Source: Catalinimonas alkaloidigena
GTDB taxonomy: Bacteria; Bacteroidota; Bacteroidia; Cytophagales; Flexibacteraceae
Direction of reading: 5' to 3'
Length of the DNA stretch: 64,000 nucleotides
NCBI RefSeq assembly: GCF_900100765.1
Contig: NZ_FNFO01000004.1
Location: 434,001 to 498,000 of the forward strand
Of the stretch, positions 30,184-38,852 are shown piece after piece (the stretch's first letter is position 1; the number at the start of each line of letters is the position of its first letter). Below the pieces are notes generated by a model, which was not told the origin of the DNA, ran no database searches, and was given only the letters and a program-made list of their open reading frames with translations. The translations under genes and the position numbers were made by a program.

Positions 30184-30801
30184 CTAAAAACCTTCCAGTA
30201 TTTTCTCCGGTACAGGCCTCAAACAGCGGTTGTACTGCCTGATGATCGTCTCCATGTCGCGATAACGCAGTTCTTCGTTCTGCACGGCCGCCTGCACGTC
30301 CGGGCAAGCCGCCAAACGCTTACCCCACCGTTCCTTGAACTTCCTGCCTTTCACGTACTCAAACGCTTCTTCTTCACTCCAACGTACGTAAAAATCGGAG
30401 GAAGCGCGTGACGTTCCAGCACTACCGGGACCTACGGTCATGTATTGCCAGTACTTGTACTCGCAAAGCAGCACGGGACCATCGATGACCACTTCCAAAA
30501 ATCGTTTCCCATCGCTGACAAAACGTCGGCTTCCCAACTGATAGCCTTTTAGTTCACGAGGTTGATGGGTATGCTTCACGCCCGCTTTGTCCACCATATT
30601 CACCTGACTGTAGGCAAAGAGCTTGTTCAATGACGGTACTTTGAGCATTCCTCCCCGCTTAGTGCCGTCAGGTAAAATGACGTATCCGTGCACGTAATTG
30701 GATTTGTCCTGGTACTTTTCGTACTGCTCACCTTGCGCCCGTAGCACATGAGACAGCCAAAGTAGGGCTACAGTAAAAACGGTAAGTCTCAAGGCATTCA
30801 T
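30184..30801 (-). CDS. Exported protein of unknown function
   Basis: This protein of about 205 residues has a signal peptide (MNALRLTVFTVALLWLSHVLRAQG). The mature part contains YVILPDGTKRGGMLKVPSLNKLFAY, which resembles exported Bacteroidota proteins that describe a surface or barrel-bound domain, but no named family could be assigned. An upstream ATG at 30831 overlaps the stop of the preceding T9SS gene as TAATG, so translational coupling from that start is possible; I prefer 30801 because it directly precedes the signal peptide. Its composition is more AT-rich than most of the window. Confidence 0.6.
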   Translation of the reverse strand: MNALRLTVFTVALLWLSHVLRAQGEQYEKYQDKSNYVHGYVILPDGTKRGGMLKVPSLNKLFAYSQVNMVDKAGVKHTHQPRELKGYQLGSRRFVSDGKRFLEVVIDGPVLLCEYKYWQYMTVGPGSAGTSRASSDFYVRWSEEEAFEYVKGRKFKERWGKRLAACPDVQAAVQNEELRYRDMETIIRQYNRCLRPVPEKILEGF

Positions 30802-30830
30802 CAAAATCTGTAATTCGTTGTCGTTTACCA

Positions 30831-33533
30831 TTACTGTTTGCTGATGCGCTGCACGGTACGATGGCCGCCGCGGGTGATTTCCACCAGATACAGTCCCGCC
30901 GGTAAGGTCTGCACGTCCAGCGTCAGCTCCCGGTCGGAGGTCGGCGACACCTGCAAGACTTCCTGTCCCATGACGGTCAAGACCCGCACCCGCTCCAGGG
31001 GCGTTTCGCTGCGCACCGTGACCAGCCCGGTCGTCGGGTTGGGGAACAACCGCACGGACGCATCCGGGAGTGCTTCGTGTAGGGCCGTGGGTTTGGGCAG
31101 CGTCGTCACCAACGTGTTGAAGGTTGTGTTGGTCACAATCGCCGGATTCCGGTCGAAGTAGATGTGCGCCGTGTTGCGCACGACGGTTTCCTCAGGGACG
31201 CCCGCCTGCGCTTTGATGCGGTACCGCACGTAGCCATGGCTTTCCGGTTCGTTCGTGGTGCTGTCGGGCAGATTAATGTCCTCAAAAAGGAAAGACACAT
31301 TACGCCCCTGCCGGGTGACGTGCAGGGCATGGCTGGCCGAAAGTGACTCAAACGTGGTCAGGTCCAGCCGGGCATCGAGCGTATCGCGAATCTCGACGGT
31401 AAGCGCTTCGGCATTCCCGGTATTCTGGAAACGCACGAGGTACTCCAGCCACTCGCCTTTGAGTGTATAATGCTCCTCTAAAATGCCGGCTGGTTCTACC
31501 TGCTTGTCGTTCGGGTCGTAGCTGCACAGAATCACCTGCTCCAGTGTATCCGCAGTGGCAAACGCAAGTTCTTCGCCGTTTTGGATGGTCGCGTGGACAA
31601 ACGAATACAACGTATCGCCCATCTGCTCAAATCCAGGTACCTCAAATGTCAATCGAATTTGTTTTGATTGCTTAGGCAGCAGATCAGTGTACGCCCAAGT
31701 CAGTGTATCCTCTCTTATCTCAGGAATCAGCGACGAAGAAATGAACGTCAGGCTCGTATCAGCAATCAATCGGACCATCCCACTAGCGGGAAGAGTTCCT
31801 CGGTTTTGGAACGTGAGCCAATAGGTCACCTCAAAGCCGCAACGGCTGGGTGCCGCCGCCGCCAGCTTCGTGCTCAGTCCGTACCGAGCTTCCTGGGGTT
31901 GCAATCCGAATGTATAAAACGAGTCTTTTTGTTGCGGAACCGATACCGAATATGATACGGGGGTTGAAGTCAGTTTCCAGTCAGGGGCACTTGGTACCGT
32001 CAGGGTATAGTCACCGGAATCAACATGGGCGATAAAGATGCCTTCATTGTTGGTATAAGCAATCAGGCTATCCGGCATGATCACGATCGCTTGATTGGGT
32101 AATCCTGGCTCGCCTTCATCCAAATGACCATTCCCATTCTGGTCGATGTAAGCCAAGCCCGTCACCACCGGAGTCGACAACCGCCACAACTCCTGTCCGT
32201 GCAACCCATCGTTGGCCATAAAGAAACCCATCGATTTTGCAGGAAACACCTCCTGGGGGGCACCGTTCTCTTCGAATCGATGAACCAACTGCATTCCTTC
32301 CAGAGTCCCATTGGTGCGCCACAATTCGCTTCCCTTTGCGGAAGTCAGGTAAAGAGCACCATCATACTCAAAAGATAATTCGAAGGGAGCGCCCTCAAAA
32401 GGATTTAATTCCAAGCGGGTACCTTCCAGCGTACCATCGGTCGACCATAGTTTATAGCCTTCACCGGTAATGTTGCCCCCAAAGTAGAGACGCCCATTCC
32501 ATTCTTTCATTTCAGAGCAGGCACCCTCCCACAAAAGCATCAAGCCACCTGCATTGTGGTCGGTGACCCAAAGTCCTTCAGATTGCTCATTCTGTGCATT
32601 GATCAAAAGTTTATCCTCAAAGCTTACTAATTGTGTTACCTCAGTATTCTGCCCTAGCGCTTCATTCAAATTCAATACAGATTGAACTCTATCAACAAGA
32701 GTCCAATAACTTTGAATTTTCCATAGCTGAGCTGGATGATGATAATTTTCGTCGTCGAAATAGTCATGAGTGGCCAAAAACAATTTCATAGAAAATTGTC
32801 CCTCCTCGGCGACGGTGTAAACGGTGCTTTCTTTAGATTCAAAACCTGTAGAGCCGATGTACAGATCTTTTATTGCACTACTTTCCAAGTCATTAGAACT
32901 CCATATCTCCTTGCCGAGATTTGTTTCTTCTTTGTCAGCCAGAAAATACACATTTTCAGCATCCATTGCCATTATCTCCATAGAACCAGCCACAAAGCCT
33001 TCTTTTGCCAACAAAGTATTTGCGAGAGTTCCATCGCTATACCAAAGCTGCGTCTCATTCCACCCACCTACGGTAAAGAAAAGTGTATCGACTGCATGAG
33101 GCGTATCTTTTGAATTAATGAGCTGTTGTGGATAACTGCTTTCCGGACCTGGCACGAGGTCTTTGAATAGATACGTCCCTTCTTCTGTCCCATCACTTCG
33201 CCAGAGTTCGATGCCGTTTTCGATGTCAGCACCTGCAAAAAACAGGAGGTCGTTCGAAACGGTCATGTCCGTCCAAAAGGCCAGTGAATCCCAATACGCT
33301 GTTTCGGCAGGAAAGCTTTTCAGAATTTTAGTACCCGCTTCTGTTCCATCGCTGACCCATAAACTCATTTGATCCGTTCCTGCAAAAAAGTACAGCTTGT
33401 CCTGATAAACGGTCGGGTGTTTGATGGTGGTACTCAAAGGGCCGTTTGTGATATCCTTCACCATCACCGGCACCTGGGCCAGCGTGACATGGGTAATCAG
33501 CCCCCATAGGAGAAAATGAATGAGCTTTCGCAT
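30831..33533 (-). CDS. T9SS-secreted ELWxSDGT-repeat protein
   Basis: This 900-residue protein has a signal peptide after the ATG at 33533. Residues about 20-500 are repeats of the type LW-x-SDGT-x-GT (for example ELWRSDGTEEGT and QLWYSDGT), which probably form a propeller-like surface. An SdrD-B-like segment (AYIDQNGNGHLDEGEPGLP) and a conserved DPNDK-containing domain (DUF7619 type, about 690-820) follow, then a type IX sorting domain (VRLFPNPTTGL) in the last 75 residues. The N-terminal half is clearly AT-rich while the C-terminal part has the G+C content of the genome, which suggests a mosaic gene. The function is unknown; surface adhesion is plausible. Confidence 0.85.
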   Translation of the reverse strand: MRKLIHFLLWGLITHVTLAQVPVMVKDITNGPLSTTIKHPTVYQDKLYFFAGTDQMSLWVSDGTEAGTKILKSFPAETAYWDSLAFWTDMTVSNDLLFFAGADIENGIELWRSDGTEEGTYLFKDLVPGPESSYPQQLINSKDTPHAVDTLFFTVGGWNETQLWYSDGTLANTLLAKEGFVAGSMEIMAMDAENVYFLADKEETNLGKEIWSSNDLESSAIKDLYIGSTGFESKESTVYTVAEEGQFSMKLFLATHDYFDDENYHHPAQLWKIQSYWTLVDRVQSVLNLNEALGQNTEVTQLVSFEDKLLINAQNEQSEGLWVTDHNAGGLMLLWEGACSEMKEWNGRLYFGGNITGEGYKLWSTDGTLEGTRLELNPFEGAPFELSFEYDGALYLTSAKGSELWRTNGTLEGMQLVHRFEENGAPQEVFPAKSMGFFMANDGLHGQELWRLSTPVVTGLAYIDQNGNGHLDEGEPGLPNQAIVIMPDSLIAYTNNEGIFIAHVDSGDYTLTVPSAPDWKLTSTPVSYSVSVPQQKDSFYTFGLQPQEARYGLSTKLAAAAPSRCGFEVTYWLTFQNRGTLPASGMVRLIADTSLTFISSSLIPEIREDTLTWAYTDLLPKQSKQIRLTFEVPGFEQMGDTLYSFVHATIQNGEELAFATADTLEQVILCSYDPNDKQVEPAGILEEHYTLKGEWLEYLVRFQNTGNAEALTVEIRDTLDARLDLTTFESLSASHALHVTRQGRNVSFLFEDINLPDSTTNEPESHGYVRYRIKAQAGVPEETVVRNTAHIYFDRNPAIVTNTTFNTLVTTLPKPTALHEALPDASVRLFPNPTTGLVTVRSETPLERVRVLTVMGQEVLQVSPTSDRELTLDVQTLPAGLYLVEITRGGHRTVQRISKQ

Positions 33534-33897
33534 GATTAATTGAGTAGAGATGAATGATGCGTCAAATGTAGAGGCAGCAGGCGGGAAAAAAGACAGTGAA
33601 TCGCCGGGAAACCCCACGTCACGGTATTCTTCCCTAACAAGACGAAAAAAGGATTTTTGAAGAAGAAAACATCTCCTCTGGAGACTGAACCCCTTCCGGA
33701 AACCAACTCAGGCGGTCGTCACGAAGTCAGGCGGCGCACTCATTTCCGGTTCCACCTCACATTGCGGAGGCTTTCTTACTCGCACCTGGGCTTGAAGATC
33801 GGTCGCGTCGTCCTTCCCTTTTCTCCCCTCCCCTTCCCCGGTAGTCAGTATATTGCTACACCTGAATCCCTCTTAACCGGCATCACCGATTTTTTCC
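33534..33897. other. Divergent promoter region of the T9SS and GH67 genes
   Basis: These roughly 360 bases lie between two genes transcribed away from each other. No convincing gene, RNA or strong inverted repeat was seen. Promoters for both directions must be here, but no -33/-7 pair was clear. Confidence 0.4.
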
Positions 33898-36054
33898 ATG
33901 ATGAAGTACCGCTTTTCGCTGTTTGTCTTTTGTTGTCTACTCGTTTCTCTGCCGTCCTTTGCCGAGGATGGGTACCGCCTCTGGCTGCGCTACGATCCCA
34001 TCGCTGATCAGGCCGTTCGCACGCGTTACCAGGCTGCGCTGAAAAATGTGCTGATGGAAGGCGATTCGCCGACGCTGGTGGCCGCGCGTGAAGAACTGAT
34101 GGAGGGCCTGCGGGGATTGCTGGACACGAACGTACCGTTCAATCCGGCGGTGCAGGACGGCACCTTACTGGTCGGCACGCTTCAGACGCTGGCTCCCGTT
34201 GGTGAGTTGAATCTGGAAAAACCACTCCGGCAAGTAGGTGACGAAGGGTACCTGATTTTTACGACGAAACTGAAACGCCGGAACGTGACGGTGGTGGCGG
34301 CCAACACGGACGTGGGGGTGCTGTACGGCTGTTTCCATCTGCTGCGGCTGCTCCAGACCCATCAGCCGTTGCAGAACCTGAACCTTCAGGAAACCCCCAA
34401 ACTTGACTTGCGGGTGCTGAACCACTGGGACAACCTGGACCGAAGTGTGGAGCGGGGCTACGCGGGCGCATCGCTATGGAAGTGGCACCTCCTGCCCGAT
34501 TACCTTGATCCGCGCTACCGAGAGTACGCCCGGGCCAACGCCTCGGTGGGCATCAACGGGACGGTGCTCAACAACGTAAATGCCAATGCGCTGATCCTGA
34601 CCGAGGAGTTTCTGCCTCGCGTGGCGGCGCTGGCGAACGTATTCCGGCCGTATGGGATCAAGGTGTATTTGTCGGCCCGCTTCAGTGCGCCGATTGAGAT
34701 CGGGGGTCTAAAAACGGCCGATCCGCTCGATCCGCAGGTGCAGCAATGGTGGAAAAAGAAAGTCGACGAGATCTACGGCTACATTCCCGACTTCGGCGGC
34801 TTTCTGGTGAAAGCCAATTCTGAAGGGCAGCCGGGACCGCAAAATTACAACCGGTCACACGCCGAAGGAGCGAACCTCCTGGCCGATGCGCTGGCTCCGC
34901 ACGGGGGCGTAGTGATGTGGCGCGCGTTTGTCTACAGCAACGAGGAGCCGGAAGACCGCGCCAAACAGGCCTACAACGAATTTGTGCCCCTCGACGGGAA
35001 ATTCCGCGACAACGTGCTGGTGCAGGTAAAAAACGGTGCGATCGACTTTCAGCCGCGGGAGCCATTTCATCCGCTGTTCGGGGCCATGCCCAACACGCCC
35101 CTGATGATGGAGTTTCAGATCACGCAGGAATACACCGGTCAGTCGACAAACCTGTTCTACCAGATGCCACTCTACAAAGAAACCCTCGACGCTGACACCT
35201 ACGCGAAAGGCAAAGGCTCAACGGTGGCTAAAGTAGTGGATGGGACCCTGGAAGGCCACCGACTGACGGGCGTGGCGGGGGTGAGCAACATCGGTGACGA
35301 CCGCAACTGGACGGGCCATCCGTTCGCGCAGAGCAACTGGTACGGCTACGGCCGCCTGGCCTGGGATCACGCACTGACCTCTGAACAGATCGCCGACGAG
35401 TGGCTGCGAATGACATTCTCGAACGACGAAGCATTCGTCAAACCGGTTTCAGACATGATGATCGCTTCGCGCGAAATCGTGGTCGACTACATGACGCCGC
35501 TGGGCCTGCACCACCTGATGGGCTGGAGCCACCACTACGGCCCCGGTCCGTGGGTGACCGACAAGCCGCGCGCCGACTGGACCGCCACCTACTACCACCA
35601 GGCCGACTCGAACGGCATCGGCTTCGACCGGACGAAAACGGGAAGCGATGCGCTGGCGCAGTATTTTCCCCCGGTACAGGAACAGTGGGGCGATCCGAAA
35701 ACCTGCCCGGAAGAGTTTCTGCTCTGGTTTCACCACCTGCCGTGGGACTATACCACAAAATCGGGGCGGTCGCTGTGGGACGAGTTGTGCCATCGCTACT
35801 ACGCCGGTGCCGATTCGGTGGCGTGGATGCAGGACGTCTGGCAACAACAGAAGAGTAAGGTCGATGCGGACCGGTTTCAGCACGTCGCCACCCTCCTCGA
35901 CATTCAGAAGAAAGAGGCCATTTGGTGGCGCAACGCCTGTGTGCTGTACTTCCAGCAGTTCAGCCGCCGCCCGATTCCAGACGGACTGGAAAAGCCCGAC
36001 CGCCCGCTGAGTTACTACGAAAGCTTAGAGTTTCATGCCCGACCAGGGAACTGA
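33898..36054 (+). CDS. GH67 alpha-glucuronidase, exported
   Basis: This 718-residue enzyme has a signal peptide (FSLFVFCCLLVSLPSFA) and matches glycoside hydrolase family 67 over its full length. The general acid E309 is in VKANSEGQPGP, and the base pair D383 and E411 is spaced by 28 residues exactly as in characterised GH67 enzymes. Aromatic substrate-binding stretches such as NHWDNLDRSVERGYAG and GWSHHYGPGPW are conserved. It removes 4-O-methyl-glucuronic acid from the ends of xylo-oligosaccharides, most likely in the periplasm. A GH35 enzyme lies 1.1 kb downstream on the same strand, so hemicellulose breakdown is the likely context. Confidence 0.95.
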   Translation: MMKYRFSLFVFCCLLVSLPSFAEDGYRLWLRYDPIADQAVRTRYQAALKNVLMEGDSPTLVAAREELMEGLRGLLDTNVPFNPAVQDGTLLVGTLQTLAPVGELNLEKPLRQVGDEGYLIFTTKLKRRNVTVVAANTDVGVLYGCFHLLRLLQTHQPLQNLNLQETPKLDLRVLNHWDNLDRSVERGYAGASLWKWHLLPDYLDPRYREYARANASVGINGTVLNNVNANALILTEEFLPRVAALANVFRPYGIKVYLSARFSAPIEIGGLKTADPLDPQVQQWWKKKVDEIYGYIPDFGGFLVKANSEGQPGPQNYNRSHAEGANLLADALAPHGGVVMWRAFVYSNEEPEDRAKQAYNEFVPLDGKFRDNVLVQVKNGAIDFQPREPFHPLFGAMPNTPLMMEFQITQEYTGQSTNLFYQMPLYKETLDADTYAKGKGSTVAKVVDGTLEGHRLTGVAGVSNIGDDRNWTGHPFAQSNWYGYGRLAWDHALTSEQIADEWLRMTFSNDEAFVKPVSDMMIASREIVVDYMTPLGLHHLMGWSHHYGPGPWVTDKPRADWTATYYHQADSNGIGFDRTKTGSDALAQYFPPVQEQWGDPKTCPEEFLLWFHHLPWDYTTKSGRSLWDELCHRYYAGADSVAWMQDVWQQQKSKVDADRFQHVATLLDIQKKEAIWWRNACVLYFQQFSRRPIPDGLEKPDRPLSYYESLEFHARPGN

Positions 36055-36128
36055 GATTGTGTCTTTGTCAAGGTCTTTGCATTATATTTTAACATAACAC
36101 AAAGGTTTTATAGCACAGATAAATTGAA

Positions 36129-37082
36129 ATGATATATTGGTTAGCTTCAATTTTTTTGTTAGTGGGATTAGCTACTTCTTGTCAGCAACGTACGACTGAA
36201 AGTTTGGAAGGCTATTGGGAGAGCTACGGCTTGGACACCACTCAAAACGCCTATTTCCCATTTGAACTTCACTTCAAGCGCGATACCCTCAATATGATAG
36301 CTCCTTCTTACTTCATGCATCAAGCCAAGTATGTCGCAGAAGATGATCACCTGCTACTCACTTTAGCAGACAACAGTAAAACCAATATTTCCTTTACGCT
36401 CGAAGCGGATAGTGTGCTCTACTTTGAGGGAAGGAAGTTTCAAAAAATAGCGCCTGAAATATTCACATCCGTCCCCCGCTATCATCTGATCGGGTACAAA
36501 ACCAATCACTTGTTACCTAATGATCACCAAGCAAGCTCGATTCATCTGATAAAGTATCACGGCAAGACGAAGGCGGTTCTGAACGATGTGGTGGCCGATC
36601 TTGCCTCGATTGCTCCTTTTCTATCATGCAACGATTGCCACTCCCTTCCCCCTGTTCATCTTTACCTCGGTGATCATCTTGAATTTCGGGATTTATTAAA
36701 CGCATACAAATGGATTGCTGCCGTTGGAGGTAGGCAAGTAACGCTGATTACAGCCCATAAAGGCCTCGATGAGTTTTATAAGGCAAAAGATTATATAAAC
36801 ATTGCCGACTCGCTCATGATCAAACTATTTGAGGCAGAGGGCATGCCACCGTTTCCTCCTCATCCGAAAAGCACTCATGTATCAAGAACTGTCCTTACGA
36901 TCAAGGACACCACCGATTTTGAAAAGCTAACTTCTGTAGAGGATTCTTCCTATTACTTAATTCAGGTGGATGATCGGATCGCAATCATAGACTACTTGAA
37001 ATTGATCGAGCGAATGCAAGACAACCCCTACCTTGACAGAAAGATTGTACGGAGAAAGCTACTGACAAAACCAGCTAATTAA
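36129..37082 (+). CDS. AT-rich lipoprotein of unknown function
   Basis: This 317-residue protein has a lipoprotein signal with lipobox LATSC, so the mature cysteine is near residue 18. Residues about 40-110 contain strand-rich sequence with FPFELHFKRDTLNMI and may form a lipocalin-like sheet. The C-terminal part (VHLYLGDHLEFRDLLNAYKWIAAVGGRQVTLIT) faintly resembles the ExbD/TolR periplasmic fold, which is only a suggestion. The DNA is markedly AT-rich compared with the flanking GH67 and GH35 genes, and the 74-base leader is too. It may have been acquired separately. I do not recognise a family. Confidence 0.7.
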   Translation: MIYWLASIFLLVGLATSCQQRTTESLEGYWESYGLDTTQNAYFPFELHFKRDTLNMIAPSYFMHQAKYVAEDDHLLLTLADNSKTNISFTLEADSVLYFEGRKFQKIAPEIFTSVPRYHLIGYKTNHLLPNDHQASSIHLIKYHGKTKAVLNDVVADLASIAPFLSCNDCHSLPPVHLYLGDHLEFRDLLNAYKWIAAVGGRQVTLITAHKGLDEFYKAKDYINIADSLMIKLFEAEGMPPFPPHPKSTHVSRTVLTIKDTTDFEKLTSVEDSSYYLIQVDDRIAIIDYLKLIERMQDNPYLDRKIVRRKLLTKPAN

Positions 37083-37148
37083 TTCTGTAAAAAGACATTT
37101 CTTATCACTGTAGCCGCTCATGCCTACGCTCTGAAACATAGCTCTCTC

Positions 37149-38762
37149 ATGAAATACGTTCAGCTCTTTTTTATCTTCCTGGTGACGGCCATTACCCTCC
37201 GCGCCCAAACCATTCCTTATCTGCAACGACAGGGCACGGCGACGCAATTGATCGTGGAGGGAAAGCCCTTTCTGATGCGGGGCGGGGAACTGGGCAATTC
37301 GAGTGCGTCGAGTCTGGCGTACATGGAACCGATCTGGCCGAAACTGGAGGCGATGCACCTCAATACGGTACTGGCCCCGGTCTACTGGGATTTGATCGAA
37401 CCGGAGGAGGGAAAGTTTGATTTTTCGCTGGTCGATGGTCTGTTAAAAGACGCGCGGGCGCACGACATGAAGCTAGTGCTGCTGTGGTTCGGCACCTGGA
37501 AAAACAGCATGTCGTGTTACGCGCCGCTGTGGGTGAAGCGCGACCTCAAACGGTTTCCCCGCGCTAAAAGCGCCGAGGGGGTGAGCCAGGAGATCCTGAC
37601 GCCCTTCGATGACCGCAACCGAGACGCCGACGTCCGCGCGTTTCAACAACTGATGCGGCACCTGAAAGAACAGGACGGACAGGACCACACCGTCGTGATG
37701 GTGCAGGTCGAAAACGAAATTGGGATGCTGCCCAGCGCCCGCGACCACTGTGCCGCCGCCACGAAAGCCTACCGCCAACCCGTCCCGGCGGAGCTGATGC
37801 GGTACCTGACGCAACACAAAAAAGAGTTGATTCCGGAACTGCAACAGCACTGGCAGGCGAACGGCGGCAAAACGTCGGGCACGTGGGAAGAGGTGTTCGG
37901 AAAAAGTCTGGCGACTGATGAACTGTTCATGGCGTGGCACTACGCCCGCTACGTGGAGGCCGTCACCGCCGCTGGCAAAGCCGAGTACCCGCTGCCGATG
38001 TATTTGAACGCAGCCCTGCCTCGTGAAGGCAAACAACCCGGTGAGTACCCGAGTGCCGGTCCCCTGCCTCACCTGCTGGACGTCTGGCGAGCCGGAACGC
38101 CCTCCATCGATTTCCTCTCTCCCGATTTCTACAACCCGCGCTTCCAGTACTGGAACGACCTCTACACCCGCTCGGGCAATCCGCTGTTTATTCCAGAAAT
38201 CCGGTTCGAGACGGGCGACGAAGCCAAGGCGTTTTACGCCGTCGGGCACTACGACGCGCTCGGATTTTCGCCGTTTTCCATCGAATCGACAGACCATCCG
38301 GCCGAAGAACCGCTGGGAAAAAGTTACGACGTGCTGGATCAACTTGCACCGCAGATTCTAGCAAAACAGGGCAGTGACCAATTGGACGGCGTGTTGCTGG
38401 ACAAGGATGCGCTGGAACAGCAGATCACGATGGGCGGCTATGTATTTACCGTGAAACACGACTTCACGCTGGGTTGGTCGCCAGGCGCGCAGGAAGAACA
38501 GTGGCCGCTGGCCGGCGGGCTGATTCTGCAAACCGGCCCGGACGATTTCATCGTGGCGGGTACGGGACTAGTCGTCACGTTTGCCCCGGTGAAGGGCAAC
38601 GACCTGATCGGCATCGGGCGGATCGACGAGGGGGAATACATTGACGGGAAATGGACGCCCGGCCGCAACCTGAACGGCGACCAGAGCCACCAAGGACGTC
38701 ACCTGCGCATCCCCGTCGGTGACTTCGGCATCCAGCATCTCACCCTGTATCGCTATCGGTAG
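37149..38762 (+). CDS. GH35 beta-galactosidase with DUF5597 domain
   Basis: This 537-residue exported enzyme starts with a signal peptide ending LRAQ. The TIM barrel (about 25-380) carries the acid/base E190 in QVENEIG and the nucleophile E350 in LFIPEIRF, the GH35 pair. The C-terminal region (about 390-535) corresponds to the DUF5597 sandwich found with many bacterial GH35 enzymes. It would release beta-linked galactose, or arabinose-type residues, from side chains of xyloglucan or xylan. It follows the AT-rich lipoprotein by 66 bases and lies in the same direction as the GH67 gene, suggesting joint expression. Confidence 0.93.
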   Translation: MKYVQLFFIFLVTAITLRAQTIPYLQRQGTATQLIVEGKPFLMRGGELGNSSASSLAYMEPIWPKLEAMHLNTVLAPVYWDLIEPEEGKFDFSLVDGLLKDARAHDMKLVLLWFGTWKNSMSCYAPLWVKRDLKRFPRAKSAEGVSQEILTPFDDRNRDADVRAFQQLMRHLKEQDGQDHTVVMVQVENEIGMLPSARDHCAAATKAYRQPVPAELMRYLTQHKKELIPELQQHWQANGGKTSGTWEEVFGKSLATDELFMAWHYARYVEAVTAAGKAEYPLPMYLNAALPREGKQPGEYPSAGPLPHLLDVWRAGTPSIDFLSPDFYNPRFQYWNDLYTRSGNPLFIPEIRFETGDEAKAFYAVGHYDALGFSPFSIESTDHPAEEPLGKSYDVLDQLAPQILAKQGSDQLDGVLLDKDALEQQITMGGYVFTVKHDFTLGWSPGAQEEQWPLAGGLILQTGPDDFIVAGTGLVVTFAPVKGNDLIGIGRIDEGEYIDGKWTPGRNLNGDQSHQGRHLRIPVGDFGIQHLTLYRYR

Positions 38763-38772
38763 AGTTGAATCT

Positions 38773-38811
38773 CGCGGAGTTCCGCAGAGGGGTGCGCGGA
38801 TTCTCGCAGAG
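38773..38811. repeat. Phased CGCRGAG repeats
   Basis: Four copies of a CGC(G/A)GA(G/T) unit begin at 38773, 38783, 38795 and 38805, with spacing of 10-12 bases (about one helical turn). They lie in the 90-base gap between the converging GH35 and PQQ-dehydrogenase genes. Similar short-period intergenic arrays occur in other Bacteroidota genomes by my recollection; their role is unknown. Confidence 0.45.
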
Positions 38812-38852
38812 CTGGCAGCCGCCAGAAGTCGAGTCGGTCCTTTGCTTCGCTA

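Noticed and set aside
33657-34007. Frame overlapping the start of the GH67 gene
   Set aside because: It overlaps the signal peptide region of GH67 in another frame and has no coding features.
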